A stretch of DNA of 64,000 bases from the NCBI GenBank assembly GCA_947502885.1, contig CANNBP010000009.1, positions 62,001 to 126,000 of the forward strand, written 5' to 3'. Shown here piece by piece: positions 52,928 through 61,007 of the stretch. The translations under genes and the position numbers were made by a program. Under the pieces are notes generated by a model, which worked only from the letters and a program-made list of their open reading frames with translations, did not search any database and had not been told where the DNA came from. Positions within the stretch are counted from its first letter, which is position 1. Each line of letters begins with the position of its first letter. The stretch comes from an uncultured Aquimarina sp. Its GTDB lineage: Bacteria; Bacteroidota; Bacteroidia; Flavobacteriales; Flavobacteriaceae.

Positions 52928-53195
52928 CAAACTATGAAGTGTAATGATAGCAAAAACGATAAGACTTTTTGATGACAGTATTGAGTAATCAATAATTGAT
53001 TAGGTTTAATTGTGCTTAAAATTCGTTAAATAATAGTAAACTAAAATGAAGAGTAGTTTTATTTTAGTATTTTGTAAACGAATAAAAAAGCAAAGATGAA
53101 CCCGGTTAGTTAAGAGAGATGTAAGAATTTTGTTTTACAGTCTTTTACAAATTCTAGGTTCCATGTGAGTGTACCATCAAATTAAATTAAAACAC

Positions 53196-53372
53196 ATGAA
53201 ACGTATAATTTTAGATGTTGAAAAGGATAAATTGCCTTTTGTCCTTGAATTGTTAGAACAATTTGAATTTGTATCAGTTATTGGTGACGGTGATGTTACC
53301 GAAGAGAACAAAGGAATGTATGATTCTATAGTATCTCTACAGAAAGGGGTTGGAATTCCGAGAAACGATTAA
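53196..53372 (+). CDS. Very small protein, 58 residues
   Basis: MKRIILDVEKDKLPFVLELL is followed by EQFEFVSVIGDGDVTEENKG and a C-terminal part with LQKGVGIPRND. It looks like a small alpha/beta protein of antitoxin size, but no toxin gene is next to it. ATG 53196 is preferred to the in-frame start at 53169. The pattern MKRIILDxExDKLxFxLELL is of a kind I recall in Bacteroidota small proteins of unknown role. It converges with the AraC regulator gene, 18 nt away. Confidence 0.65.
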   Translation: MKRIILDVEKDKLPFVLELLEQFEFVSVIGDGDVTEENKGMYDSIVSLQKGVGIPRND

Positions 53373-53390
53373 TACATATGTAGTGCTATT

Positions 53391-54281
53391 TTAAGATAGA
53401 CTTGTTACATATTTTTTGGGAGTTGTGCCAAATTTCTTTTTAAACGCAGCGATAAAATGGCTCGCGGTACTATATCCTATTTTTAACCCTACTTCATTTA
53501 CATTGTGCCCTCCCGATGCAAGTAGTTGTCTGGCGACTTCCATCTTATAATCAAATAAAAATGTATAGACTGGTTCTCCGTAAATTTGCTTAAACCCATC
53601 TTTTAATTTTTTTAAGGGTAATCCAATTTCCTTTGATAATTCTTGTAGAGTAGGAGGTTCTGCCATACGAGAAATGATGATCTCTTTTGCGTTTCGTATT
53701 TTTAATACATTTTCTTCATCAACCAAAAATGGACATTGCTCAATATTGGCATCTTCAGGTCTATTAAAGTATAGACTTAGTAGTTCATATGCTTTACCTT
53801 TAAAATAAAGCAACTTTACAGATTGATGTAAACTGTAACTCATAATTTGATTAAGTACTACAGCCATTGACGGGGATATACCTGCATCAGTATAGTATTT
53901 CTTGTCTCTATTGCCTTCTCCCAAAAACGGTATATAATCCGCTTCCTTAGAAAATAAGGAATGGAATTTTTTTATAGAAATAAGAATCGTAACAAGCCAT
54001 GAATCCTTTTGCATTTCTAAATTCATTGGTAAATCACGTTGAGGGTTGTAAAGCAAAAGAGAATTTTCCTCGGCAAGATTGATAGAATAACTTCCGTTAT
54101 TAAAATTAAAGGTTACGGCACCTTTAATACAAAAATGAAATTGAATAAAACTGCTATCTATATTACGTACAATGCATTGATCTTCATTTGTTTCGTTTTG
54201 AAATTTTAGGATGTGAAAACCATCCTCTATTTGGGTTTCTTCCAAAATTCCTGGAGCGTTGTTTTTTAATTCAATTTCCAT
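53391..54281 (-). CDS. AraC family regulator, PchR-like
   Basis: This 296-residue protein has an N-terminal ~180-residue ligand-sensing part of cupin-like type (FIQFHFCIKGAVTFNFNNGSY) and a C-terminal AraC domain: EPPTLQELSKEIGLPLKKLKDGFKQIYGEPV and HNVNEVGLKIGYSTASHFIAAFKKKFGTTPKKYV. The spacing and the KLKDGFKQIYG segment resemble PchR, which senses a siderophore and controls iron genes. It is divergent from hemA across a 203-base spacer, so regulation of haem synthesis by iron or haem status is a fair guess, not proven. Confidence 0.88.
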   Translation of the reverse strand: MEIELKNNAPGILEETQIEDGFHILKFQNETNEDQCIVRNIDSSFIQFHFCIKGAVTFNFNNGSYSINLAEENSLLLYNPQRDLPMNLEMQKDSWLVTILISIKKFHSLFSKEADYIPFLGEGNRDKKYYTDAGISPSMAVVLNQIMSYSLHQSVKLLYFKGKAYELLSLYFNRPEDANIEQCPFLVDEENVLKIRNAKEIIISRMAEPPTLQELSKEIGLPLKKLKDGFKQIYGEPVYTFLFDYKMEVARQLLASGGHNVNEVGLKIGYSTASHFIAAFKKKFGTTPKKYVTSLS

Positions 54282-54451
54282 AAAGATTTTAATTTTATTA
54301 TTTAGAACGAGTCTAAACTATCGCAATAAGAAATGCTCGTAGCTATACAAAAATAGGCCTTTTTAATCATTTGAAGCTAAGAATGTGCCGCAAATAGCGT
54401 TTTTCGATACTAAAAACTCTTCTAGCGTTATTTTTTTTAAGCTATCTCAAA

Positions 54452-54459
54452 TATTTTTG
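54452..54459 (+). promoter_or_regulatory. -7 promoter element upstream of hemA
   Basis: TATTTTTG is an exact match to TANNTTTG, 25 bases before the hemA ATG, in the divergent spacer with the PchR-like regulator gene. The upstream part of the spacer is the likely regulator-binding region; I could not identify a clear AraC-type direct repeat. Confidence 0.5.
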
Positions 54460-54484
54460 CCATAAGAATATAGATAGTAACTGC

Positions 54485-55735
54485 ATGGAGCCCCATTTAA
54501 GAGCAAGAGGAACAAATTTTTACACCATTGGACTTAGTTATAAAAAAGCTGACGCTGAGATCAGAGGACGTTTTAGTATAAGTGATCAGGTTAAAGATGG
54601 TATCTTGAAGCAGGCAAAGAATGAGGGTATTGAAGCCTTATTAGTAACTTCTACCTGTAACAGAACAGAATTACATGGTTTTGCACAACACCCTTTTCAA
54701 TTAATTAAATTACTTTGTGAGCATACAAATGGTACAGTAGAAGAGTTTGAAAAAGTGGCTTATGTACATAAAAATAGTAAAGCAGTTGCACATTTATTTA
54801 AAGTGGGTACAGGTCTAGATAGTCAAATACTGGGGGATTTTGAGATTATAAGTCAGTTAAAGTTAAGTTTTAAGGCGTCTAAAAAAGTTGGGGTTACAAA
54901 CCCTTTTCTTGAGCGTCTTATTAATGCTGTGATTCAGGCTAGCAAACGTATTAAAAATGAAACTGAAATTTCTTCAGGAGCAACATCAGTTTCTTTTGCT
55001 TCAGTACAATATATTCTTAAGAATGTAGAAAATATTTCAGAGAAAAATATTCTTCTCTTTGGTACAGGTAAAATAGGAAGAAATACCTGCGAAAATTTAA
55101 TTAAGCATACTAAAAATGATCATATTACATTAATTAATCGTACCAAGAATAAAGCAGAAAAGGTAGCAGGTAAATTTAATTTGATTGTAAAAGATTATGC
55201 CAACATTCAATCTGAAATAAAAAATTCAGACATACTGATTGTAGCTACGGGAGCTCAAAACCCTACAATTTCTAAACAACTGATACATTCGGATAAACCT
55301 TTGTTAATTTTGGATTTATCGATTCCCAAAAACGTCTCAGAAAATGTTACAGAATTATCAAATGTAACTTTAGTTCATTTAGATCATCTATCTAAAATGA
55401 CAGATGATACTTTGCAAAAGAGAAAGCAATACATTCCGCAGGCCGAGGAAATAATAGAAGAGATAAAATCAGAGTTTAATGACTGGTTAGAAACCAGAAA
55501 ATTTGCTCCGACGATTAGAGCGCTAAAAAATAAGTTAACTACCATGAAGGATATGGAGATTAATTTGCAGCGTAAAAAGTATGCTGATTTTGATGAGGAA
55601 CAAGCTGATATTATTAGTAGTCGCATCATTCAGAAAATTACTAATCATTTTGCAAATCATCTCAAAGATGATCATACTGCAGCAAATGAAAGTATCGAAT
55701 TAATCCAGAAAGTTTTTCAATTACAAAACAAATAA
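54485..55735 (+). CDS. hemA: Glutamyl-tRNA reductase
   Basis: This is the first enzyme of C5 tetrapyrrole synthesis, 416 residues. The catalytic Cys58 is in LLVTSTCNRTELHGF, followed by GLDSQILGDFEIISQLK and the NADPH domain with LLFGTGKIGRNTCENL, then the C-terminal dimerisation helices. The usual N-terminal YxIGLSYKxA segment reads FYTIGLSYKKAD. The sequence is complete. It leads hemA-hemC-hemD-hemE. hemL and hemB, needed between hemA and hemC, are not in the window. Confidence 0.97.
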   Translation: MEPHLRARGTNFYTIGLSYKKADAEIRGRFSISDQVKDGILKQAKNEGIEALLVTSTCNRTELHGFAQHPFQLIKLLCEHTNGTVEEFEKVAYVHKNSKAVAHLFKVGTGLDSQILGDFEIISQLKLSFKASKKVGVTNPFLERLINAVIQASKRIKNETEISSGATSVSFASVQYILKNVENISEKNILLFGTGKIGRNTCENLIKHTKNDHITLINRTKNKAEKVAGKFNLIVKDYANIQSEIKNSDILIVATGAQNPTISKQLIHSDKPLLILDLSIPKNVSENVTELSNVTLVHLDHLSKMTDDTLQKRKQYIPQAEEIIEEIKSEFNDWLETRKFAPTIRALKNKLTTMKDMEINLQRKKYADFDEEQADIISSRIIQKITNHFANHLKDDHTAANESIELIQKVFQLQNK

Positions 55736-55738
55736 CCC

Positions 55739-56650
55739 TTGGCAAAAACAATTCGTATAGGTACTCGAGATAGTGAGTTAGCGCTATGGCAGGCCAATAC
55801 CGTGCAAAAACATTTAAGTGATTTAGGGTACGATACCCATTTGGTCCCTGTAAAATCGACGGGAGACCTCGTTCTTGATAAACCATTGTATGAACTAGGA
55901 ATAACAGGAATTTTTACTAAAACGTTAGATATTGCTATGCTTAATGGTGATATTGATATTGCAGTACATTCTATGAAAGATGTGCCTACGGCTTTACCCA
56001 AAGGAATTGTAGAGGCCGCTGTTTTAAAAAGAGCTAGCGTACAAGATATTTTGGTGCACAAGGGGCTTGATTTTTTAAAAGGTAGTGGGACAATTGCTAC
56101 AGGTAGTCTTCGTCGAAAAGCACAGTGGTTACATAGATACCCAACTCATAACGTTACAGATTTAAGAGGTAATGTTAACACCAGAATGCAAAAACTATCT
56201 GATAATGATTGGCAAGGTGCAATATTTGCTGCTGCTGGTTTAGAACGAATTAATTTGAAACCAGAAAGTTATATCGATTTGGATTGGATGATTCCTGCTC
56301 CGGCACAAGGGGCAATGTTGGTAGTTGCCAAAAGTGAAGATGCCTTTTGTAGAGAAGCTTTGGCGAATTTGAATGATGAAACATCGCAAACTTGTGTACA
56401 TATAGAGCGTGAATTTTTAAGAGAATTAGAAGGGGGTTGTACTGCACCAATAGGTGCATTGGCAGAGATAAAAGATAACCAAATTCATTTTACAGGAAAT
56501 TTGTTCAGTCTTGATGGAATTGAAAAAATAGAAGTAAATAAGGTTGTTGATGTATCGGATAACTTGAATCTTGGAAAGATATACGCCCAAGAAGTGTTGA
56601 ATAATGGTGGTCGAGAGTTGATGGCAAAGATAAAAGCTGAAATGAATTAG
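55739..56650 (+). CDS. hemC: Hydroxymethylbilane synthase (porphobilinogen deaminase)
   Basis: This enzyme of 303 residues polymerises four porphobilinogens. It has IRIGTRDSELALWQANTVQ, STGDLVLDKPLYELGITGIFTKTLD, SMKDVPTALP, GTGSLRRKAQ-type sequence (ATGSLRRKAQWL) and the dipyrromethane-cofactor Cys234 in LEGGCTAPIGA. Start is TTG at 55739, 3 nt after the hemA stop; no ATG lies near, and the conserved N-terminus begins directly after TTG. hemD follows after 1 nt. Confidence 0.96.
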   Translation: MAKTIRIGTRDSELALWQANTVQKHLSDLGYDTHLVPVKSTGDLVLDKPLYELGITGIFTKTLDIAMLNGDIDIAVHSMKDVPTALPKGIVEAAVLKRASVQDILVHKGLDFLKGSGTIATGSLRRKAQWLHRYPTHNVTDLRGNVNTRMQKLSDNDWQGAIFAAAGLERINLKPESYIDLDWMIPAPAQGAMLVVAKSEDAFCREALANLNDETSQTCVHIEREFLRELEGGCTAPIGALAEIKDNQIHFTGNLFSLDGIEKIEVNKVVDVSDNLNLGKIYAQEVLNNGGRELMAKIKAEMN

Positions 56651-56651
56651 A

Positions 56652-57305
56652 TTGAGTAAAACAACAACAATATTATCTACAAAAAAGCTTACACTAGCAC
56701 AAAAAGAACTAATCATTAATGGTGGACTTAGTTTGGTGGAATACGATGCAATCAAAATAGAGCTGTTGACTATTAGAGATAAGGTTGAGATCCCTCATGC
56801 GATTTTTACAAGTAAGAATGCTGTAAAAGCAGTTTTAAATTCTAAGATTAAAATTCAAAATTGCTACTGTGTTGGAGAGAACACCAGAAAATTATTAGAG
56901 GAAAATCAACAAAATGTTATAGAAACGGCTAGGAATGCCACGGAATTAGCAGAAAAATTAGTAGATAGGTATAAAAACAACTCTTTTTTGTTCTTTTGTG
57001 GAAATTTAAGAAGAAATGAACTTCCTGATTTTTTAACCCAAAATGAGGTTGATTATAAAGAGCAGATAGTATATAAAACACATCCAAGTTTAAAAGAATT
57101 TAATCGTTCATTTGATGGGGTTTTGTTTTTTAGTCCATCTGCGATTCAAAGTTTTGTTTTAGAAAATAGTATAGAGAATAGTGTGGCTTTTTGTATAGGA
57201 GATACAACAGCTTCAGAAGCCAATAAACATAATGCTTCTATAGTAGTTGCCAAAAAATCAACTATAGAAAACGTTATTGTGCAAGCGGTAAAATATTTCA
57301 AATAA
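56652..57305 (+). CDS. hemD: Uroporphyrinogen-III synthase
   Basis: This 217-residue protein is of the weakly conserved HemD family. Visible features are the two alternating domains, HAIFTSKNAVKAVLNSKI and the SPSAIQSFVLENS segment near residue 160, where a Ser-Pro-Ser is typical, followed by FCIGDTTASEANKHNASIV. It closes hydroxymethylbilane to uroporphyrinogen III. Start is TTG at 56652, 1 nt after hemC. The identity is supported strongly by position between hemC and hemE. Confidence 0.9.
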   Translation: MSKTTTILSTKKLTLAQKELIINGGLSLVEYDAIKIELLTIRDKVEIPHAIFTSKNAVKAVLNSKIKIQNCYCVGENTRKLLEENQQNVIETARNATELAEKLVDRYKNNSFLFFCGNLRRNELPDFLTQNEVDYKEQIVYKTHPSLKEFNRSFDGVLFFSPSAIQSFVLENSIENSVAFCIGDTTASEANKHNASIVVAKKSTIENVIVQAVKYFK

Positions 57306-57382
57306 ATGATTAAGATAATCTAGAGTTATTTTAATCAACCAAGTATAAAAGAATAGAAGAAACCAATTTAGGAAAAAAAGAT

Positions 57383-58414
57383 ATGACACAGTTAAAAAAT
57401 GATTTGTTTCTAAGGGCTTTAAAAGGTGAAACAGTAGAGCGTCCTCCAGTTTGGATGATGCGTCAAGCGGGACGATACTTACCAGAATTTATGGCTCTAA
57501 AAGAAAAATATGATTTCTTTACTAGATGTCGAACACCAGAATTAGCTTCAGAAATTACTGTACAACCTATTGATATTATTGGGCCAGATGCTGCTATTTT
57601 GTTTAGTGATATTTTGGTAATCCCCCAGGCAATGAATATCGAGGTTGAGATGAAAGATGGTATTGGTCCATGGCTGCCCAACCCTATTAGATCGCTTAAA
57701 GATGTAGAGCAGGTGGTCGTTCCAGATGTATATGAAGAACTTGGGTATGTAATGGACGCTATAAAGTTGACCAAAGAACGTTTGGATAACCGTGTTCCAT
57801 TAATTGGTTTTGCGGGTTCACCTTGGACTATTTTGTGCTATGCTGTGCAAGGACAAGGGTCTAAGAATTTTGATAAAGCCAAAGAATTATGCTTTACTCA
57901 ACCAGAAGCGGCACATCAACTATTACAAAAGATTACCGATACAACAATTGCATATTTAAAGGCTAAAGTAGCTACAGGTGTTAATGCTGTACAAGTGTTT
58001 GATAGTTGGGGAGGAATGCTTTCGCCTGTAGATTATCAGGAGTTTTCTTGGAAATATATACAACAAATTGTAGATGCATTAAAAGAAGAAACAAAGGTGA
58101 TTGTTTTTGGAAAAGGATGTTGGTTTGCTTTGAATGATATGGCAAAATCGGGAGCAGCTGCACTTGGTGTAGACTGGACTTGCTCTGCTCGTAATGCTCG
58201 TTATTTAAGTGGTGGGAATATTACCTTACAAGGTAATTTTGATCCTTCTAGGTTGTTATCACCACCAGCGGAGATCAAAAAAATGGTTAAACAGATGATA
58301 GATGAGTTTGGCAAGGATAATTATATCGCAAATTTAGGGCACGGTATCTTGCCAAATATTCCAGTAGAAAATGCACAAGCGTTTGTAGATGCCGTTAAAG
58401 AGTATAGGGTGTAA
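57383..58414 (+). CDS. hemE: Uroporphyrinogen decarboxylase
   Basis: This 343-residue enzyme converts uroporphyrinogen III to coproporphyrinogen III. It has VWMMRQAGRYLPEF near the N-terminus with the active-site Arg, FSDILVIPQAMN, GFAGSPWTILCYAVQG, QVFDSWGGMLSP and the C-terminal NLGHGILPNIPVENAQAFVDAV. It is canonical and complete. It starts 77 nt after hemD, and the next gene's ATG directly follows its stop. Confidence 0.97.
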   Translation: MTQLKNDLFLRALKGETVERPPVWMMRQAGRYLPEFMALKEKYDFFTRCRTPELASEITVQPIDIIGPDAAILFSDILVIPQAMNIEVEMKDGIGPWLPNPIRSLKDVEQVVVPDVYEELGYVMDAIKLTKERLDNRVPLIGFAGSPWTILCYAVQGQGSKNFDKAKELCFTQPEAAHQLLQKITDTTIAYLKAKVATGVNAVQVFDSWGGMLSPVDYQEFSWKYIQQIVDALKEETKVIVFGKGCWFALNDMAKSGAAALGVDWTCSARNARYLSGGNITLQGNFDPSRLLSPPAEIKKMVKQMIDEFGKDNYIANLGHGILPNIPVENAQAFVDAVKEYRV

Positions 58415-58909
58415 ATGAATATCTGGAAACTGATATTAGGATTAAGTTATAGGCAAATCTTTAGTTTATCTTGGTTAATGCTTTCTAATCCCCTACTTAT
58501 TTTTCCAACACTTAAGGCTACTCAACGTACGATCATACTTTGTGAGAAGTACTATGGTAAAACCCATCATGGTAATGGTAAGGCCAATGCGTTTAGACAT
58601 GCATTATGGAATATGTTGATATGTTGCAGTGCTATAAAAGTGAAAGGAAATAGGGATAAAGCAGTTTTTTGGGCAAAAAGAATCACAGATCTATATGAAA
58701 AAATTGTTCCTAATGCAGCGCTCGAAACTGCAATGGATTTGCATAACAATCAAATTGGAAGAGACAATTTTTTGGAAATAGAAATATATTCAGAACAGGA
58801 AGTGCTCTCTAATTTAGTGAGATGTGTAGAAGAATCAATACTTGTTGATACTATACAAGAAATGACATTTCACAAAACAGTACTTGTATATATATCAGAA
58901 GAAGTTTGA
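58415..58909 (+). CDS. DUF6973-like protein
   Basis: This 164-residue protein contains NAFRHALWNMLICCSAIKVKG and later ALETAMDLHNNQIGRDNF. The NAFRHAxWN ... MDxHNNxIGR pattern of His and Asn residues is that of the family I recall as DUF6973 and suggests a metal or catalytic centre of unknown type. No signal peptide is obvious, although the N-terminus is hydrophobic. Its ATG abuts the hemE stop, so it is transcribed and probably translated with the hem genes. I recall such proteins near hemE or hemF in Flavobacteriia. Confidence 0.72.
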   Translation: MNIWKLILGLSYRQIFSLSWLMLSNPLLIFPTLKATQRTIILCEKYYGKTHHGNGKANAFRHALWNMLICCSAIKVKGNRDKAVFWAKRITDLYEKIVPNAALETAMDLHNNQIGRDNFLEIEIYSEQEVLSNLVRCVEESILVDTIQEMTFHKTVLVYISEEV

Positions 58910-58935
58910 TTTTTTTATAGGTTCAAATTAATTTA

Positions 58936-58957
58936 TATATTTGTCAAGGATTGACAA
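58936..58957 (+). promoter_or_regulatory. XRE gene promoter with overlapping inverted-repeat operator
   Basis: TATATTTG (58936-58943) is an exact -7 element. TTGTCAA-GGA-TTGACAA (58941-58957), a perfect 7-3-7 inverted repeat, overlaps its last three bases and the expected start site near 58950. A repressor bound here would block RNA polymerase. It lies directly upstream of the XRE regulator ATG at 58963, so self-repression is likely. Confidence 0.72.
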
Positions 58958-58962
58958 GTCAA

Positions 58963-59268
58963 ATGAAAGAAACTTTTGGAGAATATATTAGAATCTTAAG
59001 AACAAAAACTGGGCTTACTTTAACACAACTAGCAGCTCAGTTAGATTTGGATGCTGCTAATTTGAGTAAAATTGAAAACGGAAAGCGTGATTTTGATGCT
59101 AAGAGACTTCCTAAATTAGCTGTGGTTTTTAACTTGGATATCCAAAAATTAAAAGATGAATATATAAGTGATCAATTGGCAAAACAAATCTATAAAATGG
59201 GGTGTTCTGCCGAAATATTAAAGGTAGCAGAAGAAAAAGCTGCCTATAGAAGAACATTAAATAATTAG
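58963..59268 (+). CDS. XRE family HTH regulator
   Basis: This 101-residue protein has a Cro/CI-type helix-turn-helix at residues ~8-65: IRILRTKTGLTLTQLAAQLDL, DAANLSKIENGKRDF, then RLPKLAVVFNLDIQKLKDEY. A helical C-terminus follows (AKQIYKMGCSAEILKVAEEKAAYRR), probably for dimerisation. ATG 58963 is chosen; the in-frame TTG at 58951 lies inside the operator and near the transcription start. No restriction or phage genes are adjacent, so its targets beyond itself are unknown. Confidence 0.88.
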   Translation: MKETFGEYIRILRTKTGLTLTQLAAQLDLDAANLSKIENGKRDFDAKRLPKLAVVFNLDIQKLKDEYISDQLAKQIYKMGCSAEILKVAEEKAAYRRTLNN

Positions 59269-59270
59269 TT

Positions 59271-59302
59271 TTAAAATTACATATCCTACCCGGTAATTTT
59301 AA
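59271..59302. repeat. Inverted repeat after the XRE gene
   Basis: TTAAAATTAC and GTAATTTTAA form a perfect 10-base stem around 12 bases, 3 bases after the stop codon. It is AT-rich and lacks a long T-run; a weak terminator at best. The remaining spacer to 59498 shows no feature I can name. Confidence 0.4.
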
Positions 59303-59498
59303 GACAGCATAGGTAAGGCAATAGGTTCTTTGAGATAAAAGAAACGTGTTGCATGTAGTGCTTATGTAAATTCAAAATATTTTATACCCGCTTCTAATAT
59401 GAAGGTCGACTTGGTATAGTGTTTGGTCGTTTCTCAGATACTTACTTAAGCAAAGTCCGGGAACTACGTTGATGTACGATAGTTTAAAATTATAACAG

Positions 59499-59849
59499 AT
59501 GAAATTAGAGCTTAAAACGCAAAATTTTCCAAAATTCGAATTGTCACCAAACCAAGATTTGATCTTATTTTTGATTAAAAATGAATTATTGGGAACCAAG
59601 TTTATAAACCAATTAAATACAATAGGATTCGACACTTCTTTTGGTGGTGTAGAATTAGGTGAGGCTATTCTATCACTTATAGGTTTTGATAACAAAAATG
59701 ATAAATTATGGGAATGGTATCATGCCATTCTAAGGACATATACAGCAATGATAAAAGATCAAGATCAAGTGGTTATAAGATCGGTTGCTTTTGATTTTTA
59801 TATAGCACTACGAGTTCGTTTACAAATAGAACAAGGTGATAGGTTATAG
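59499..59849 (+). CDS. Hypothetical protein, 116 residues
   Basis: This is a soluble helical protein: MKLELKTQNFPKFELSPNQD, a hydrophobic helix LILFLIKNELLGTKFINQLN, GGVELGEAILSLIGF, and WEWYHAILRTYTAMI. No signal or domain is recognised. A longer minus-strand frame overlaps its first half, but the plus frame has better amino-acid balance and a plausible start. It sits between the XRE regulator and a secreted protein in a patch of genes without known homologues. It may be a lineage-specific gene. Confidence 0.65.
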   Translation: MKLELKTQNFPKFELSPNQDLILFLIKNELLGTKFINQLNTIGFDTSFGGVELGEAILSLIGFDNKNDKLWEWYHAILRTYTAMIKDQDQVVIRSVAFDFYIALRVRLQIEQGDRL

Positions 59850-59894
59850 AGTGTTGTCTTTATTTAATATCATGGTAGATAGCTTTAAATTTAT

Positions 59895-60914
59895 ATGAAA
59901 AAGATAATATTATTTTTAAGTATAAGTGTTGGTTGTCTAGCCATTGGAAAGAATAAAGATTATTCTAACTATCATATGAGTATTAATAAAGCAGAAGAGC
60001 TGTTTTTTGTTCATAAACAGGTAGATAGTGCTTTATATTATTATGATCAAGTTTTTAATGATTATGATTTTATTTTTGTAAAAGATTTAATCAATGCTGC
60101 CCAAATAGCTGCGTTCTCTAATAGGCCATATCAGCATTATATTGAGCAAGGTTTTGAACATGGTTTAAAGATTAATCACCTAAAAGAATATCAGCTATTA
60201 AAAAAGATATATACCAATAGTTCAAAAAACAAGAAGCTTTTAGAGGTGTATGATATCAACAGGAAGAAATATCTTAATAAAATAGACTTCAAATATTTAG
60301 ATCTCATTTACAAATTGGCAATAAAAGATCAACAGAATAAGCATAGTAAGAGTAGTAATTCGACCTATAGAAAACAAGTTTATGAGATTACCCAGAGTAT
60401 TAAAGATTCTATTAAAAAACGAGGATTTCCGGGAGATCGAATGATCGGTATATCTGATAGCACAATTTTTAAAGAAATTAATAAACCACACAAAGATTTA
60501 TATAACCAGAGAAAACAGGATAAACGACTTTGGTATATGATCTCTGATGAAAAATATTTAAATGCTAAACATACCATGGTAATTTTCTTGCATAACCCTT
60601 GTTCGTACCATAAATATAAAGATCTACTTTATACAGAAATGCTTAAAGGAAATATACATCCTAGGGATATAGGTTTGTTACATGATCATGTATATAGTTA
60701 TAGACAAACTATGCGTGCAGGTTGTGATAACAAAAAGAATCAAGTATATCAATTAAACGAATTTGCTAATTACCCGAAGGATATTATTTTGGAGAAAACG
60801 AATGAAATGCGAAAAGAATTATTTATTGTTTCTATTGACGTGGATAAAAGGAAAAAGGAATATGAAAAAGCCTATGGGTTTAAGTTGTTTTCTGGTTTTT
60901 GGAACTGTAGATAG
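59895..60914 (+). CDS. Secreted hypothetical protein, 339 residues
   Basis: A short signal peptide (MKKIILFLSISVGCLAIG) is followed by an N-terminal helical repeat-like part (~25-150, ALYYYDQVFNDYDFIFVKDLINAAQIAAF) that resembles TPR folds. The C-terminal ~170 residues contain RGFPGDRMIGIS, then HTMVIFLHNPCSYHKYKDLL and GNIHPRDIGLLHDHVYSYRQ. The order FPG ... MIG ... H ... E-x-x-x-G-x-(H)P ... LHD recalls DUF6624-type proteins, but this is a loose resemblance. Cys in the signal does not fit a lipobox well. Function unknown. Confidence 0.7.
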   Translation: MKKIILFLSISVGCLAIGKNKDYSNYHMSINKAEELFFVHKQVDSALYYYDQVFNDYDFIFVKDLINAAQIAAFSNRPYQHYIEQGFEHGLKINHLKEYQLLKKIYTNSSKNKKLLEVYDINRKKYLNKIDFKYLDLIYKLAIKDQQNKHSKSSNSTYRKQVYEITQSIKDSIKKRGFPGDRMIGISDSTIFKEINKPHKDLYNQRKQDKRLWYMISDEKYLNAKHTMVIFLHNPCSYHKYKDLLYTEMLKGNIHPRDIGLLHDHVYSYRQTMRAGCDNKKNQVYQLNEFANYPKDIILEKTNEMRKELFIVSIDVDKRKKEYEKAYGFKLFSGFWNCR

Positions 60915-61007
60915 TATATAAAAAGTATTGTAATTCAGTCAAAAAGGGGTGCTAAATATGAATAATATTTTATAGCGTGCATTATTAAAATTAAAGTAAT
61001 TACGGAG

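Noticed and set aside
55717..56061. Minus-strand open frame of 114 residues over hemC
   Set aside because: hemC motifs are intact on the plus strand; no motif on the minus strand.
58951..59268. Controller protein of a restriction-modification system
   Set aside because: No restriction or methyltransferase gene is present on either side.
59372..59695. Minus-strand open frame of 107 residues overlapping the gene at 59499
   Set aside because: Amino-acid pattern is random-like and it conflicts with the more plausible plus-strand gene.
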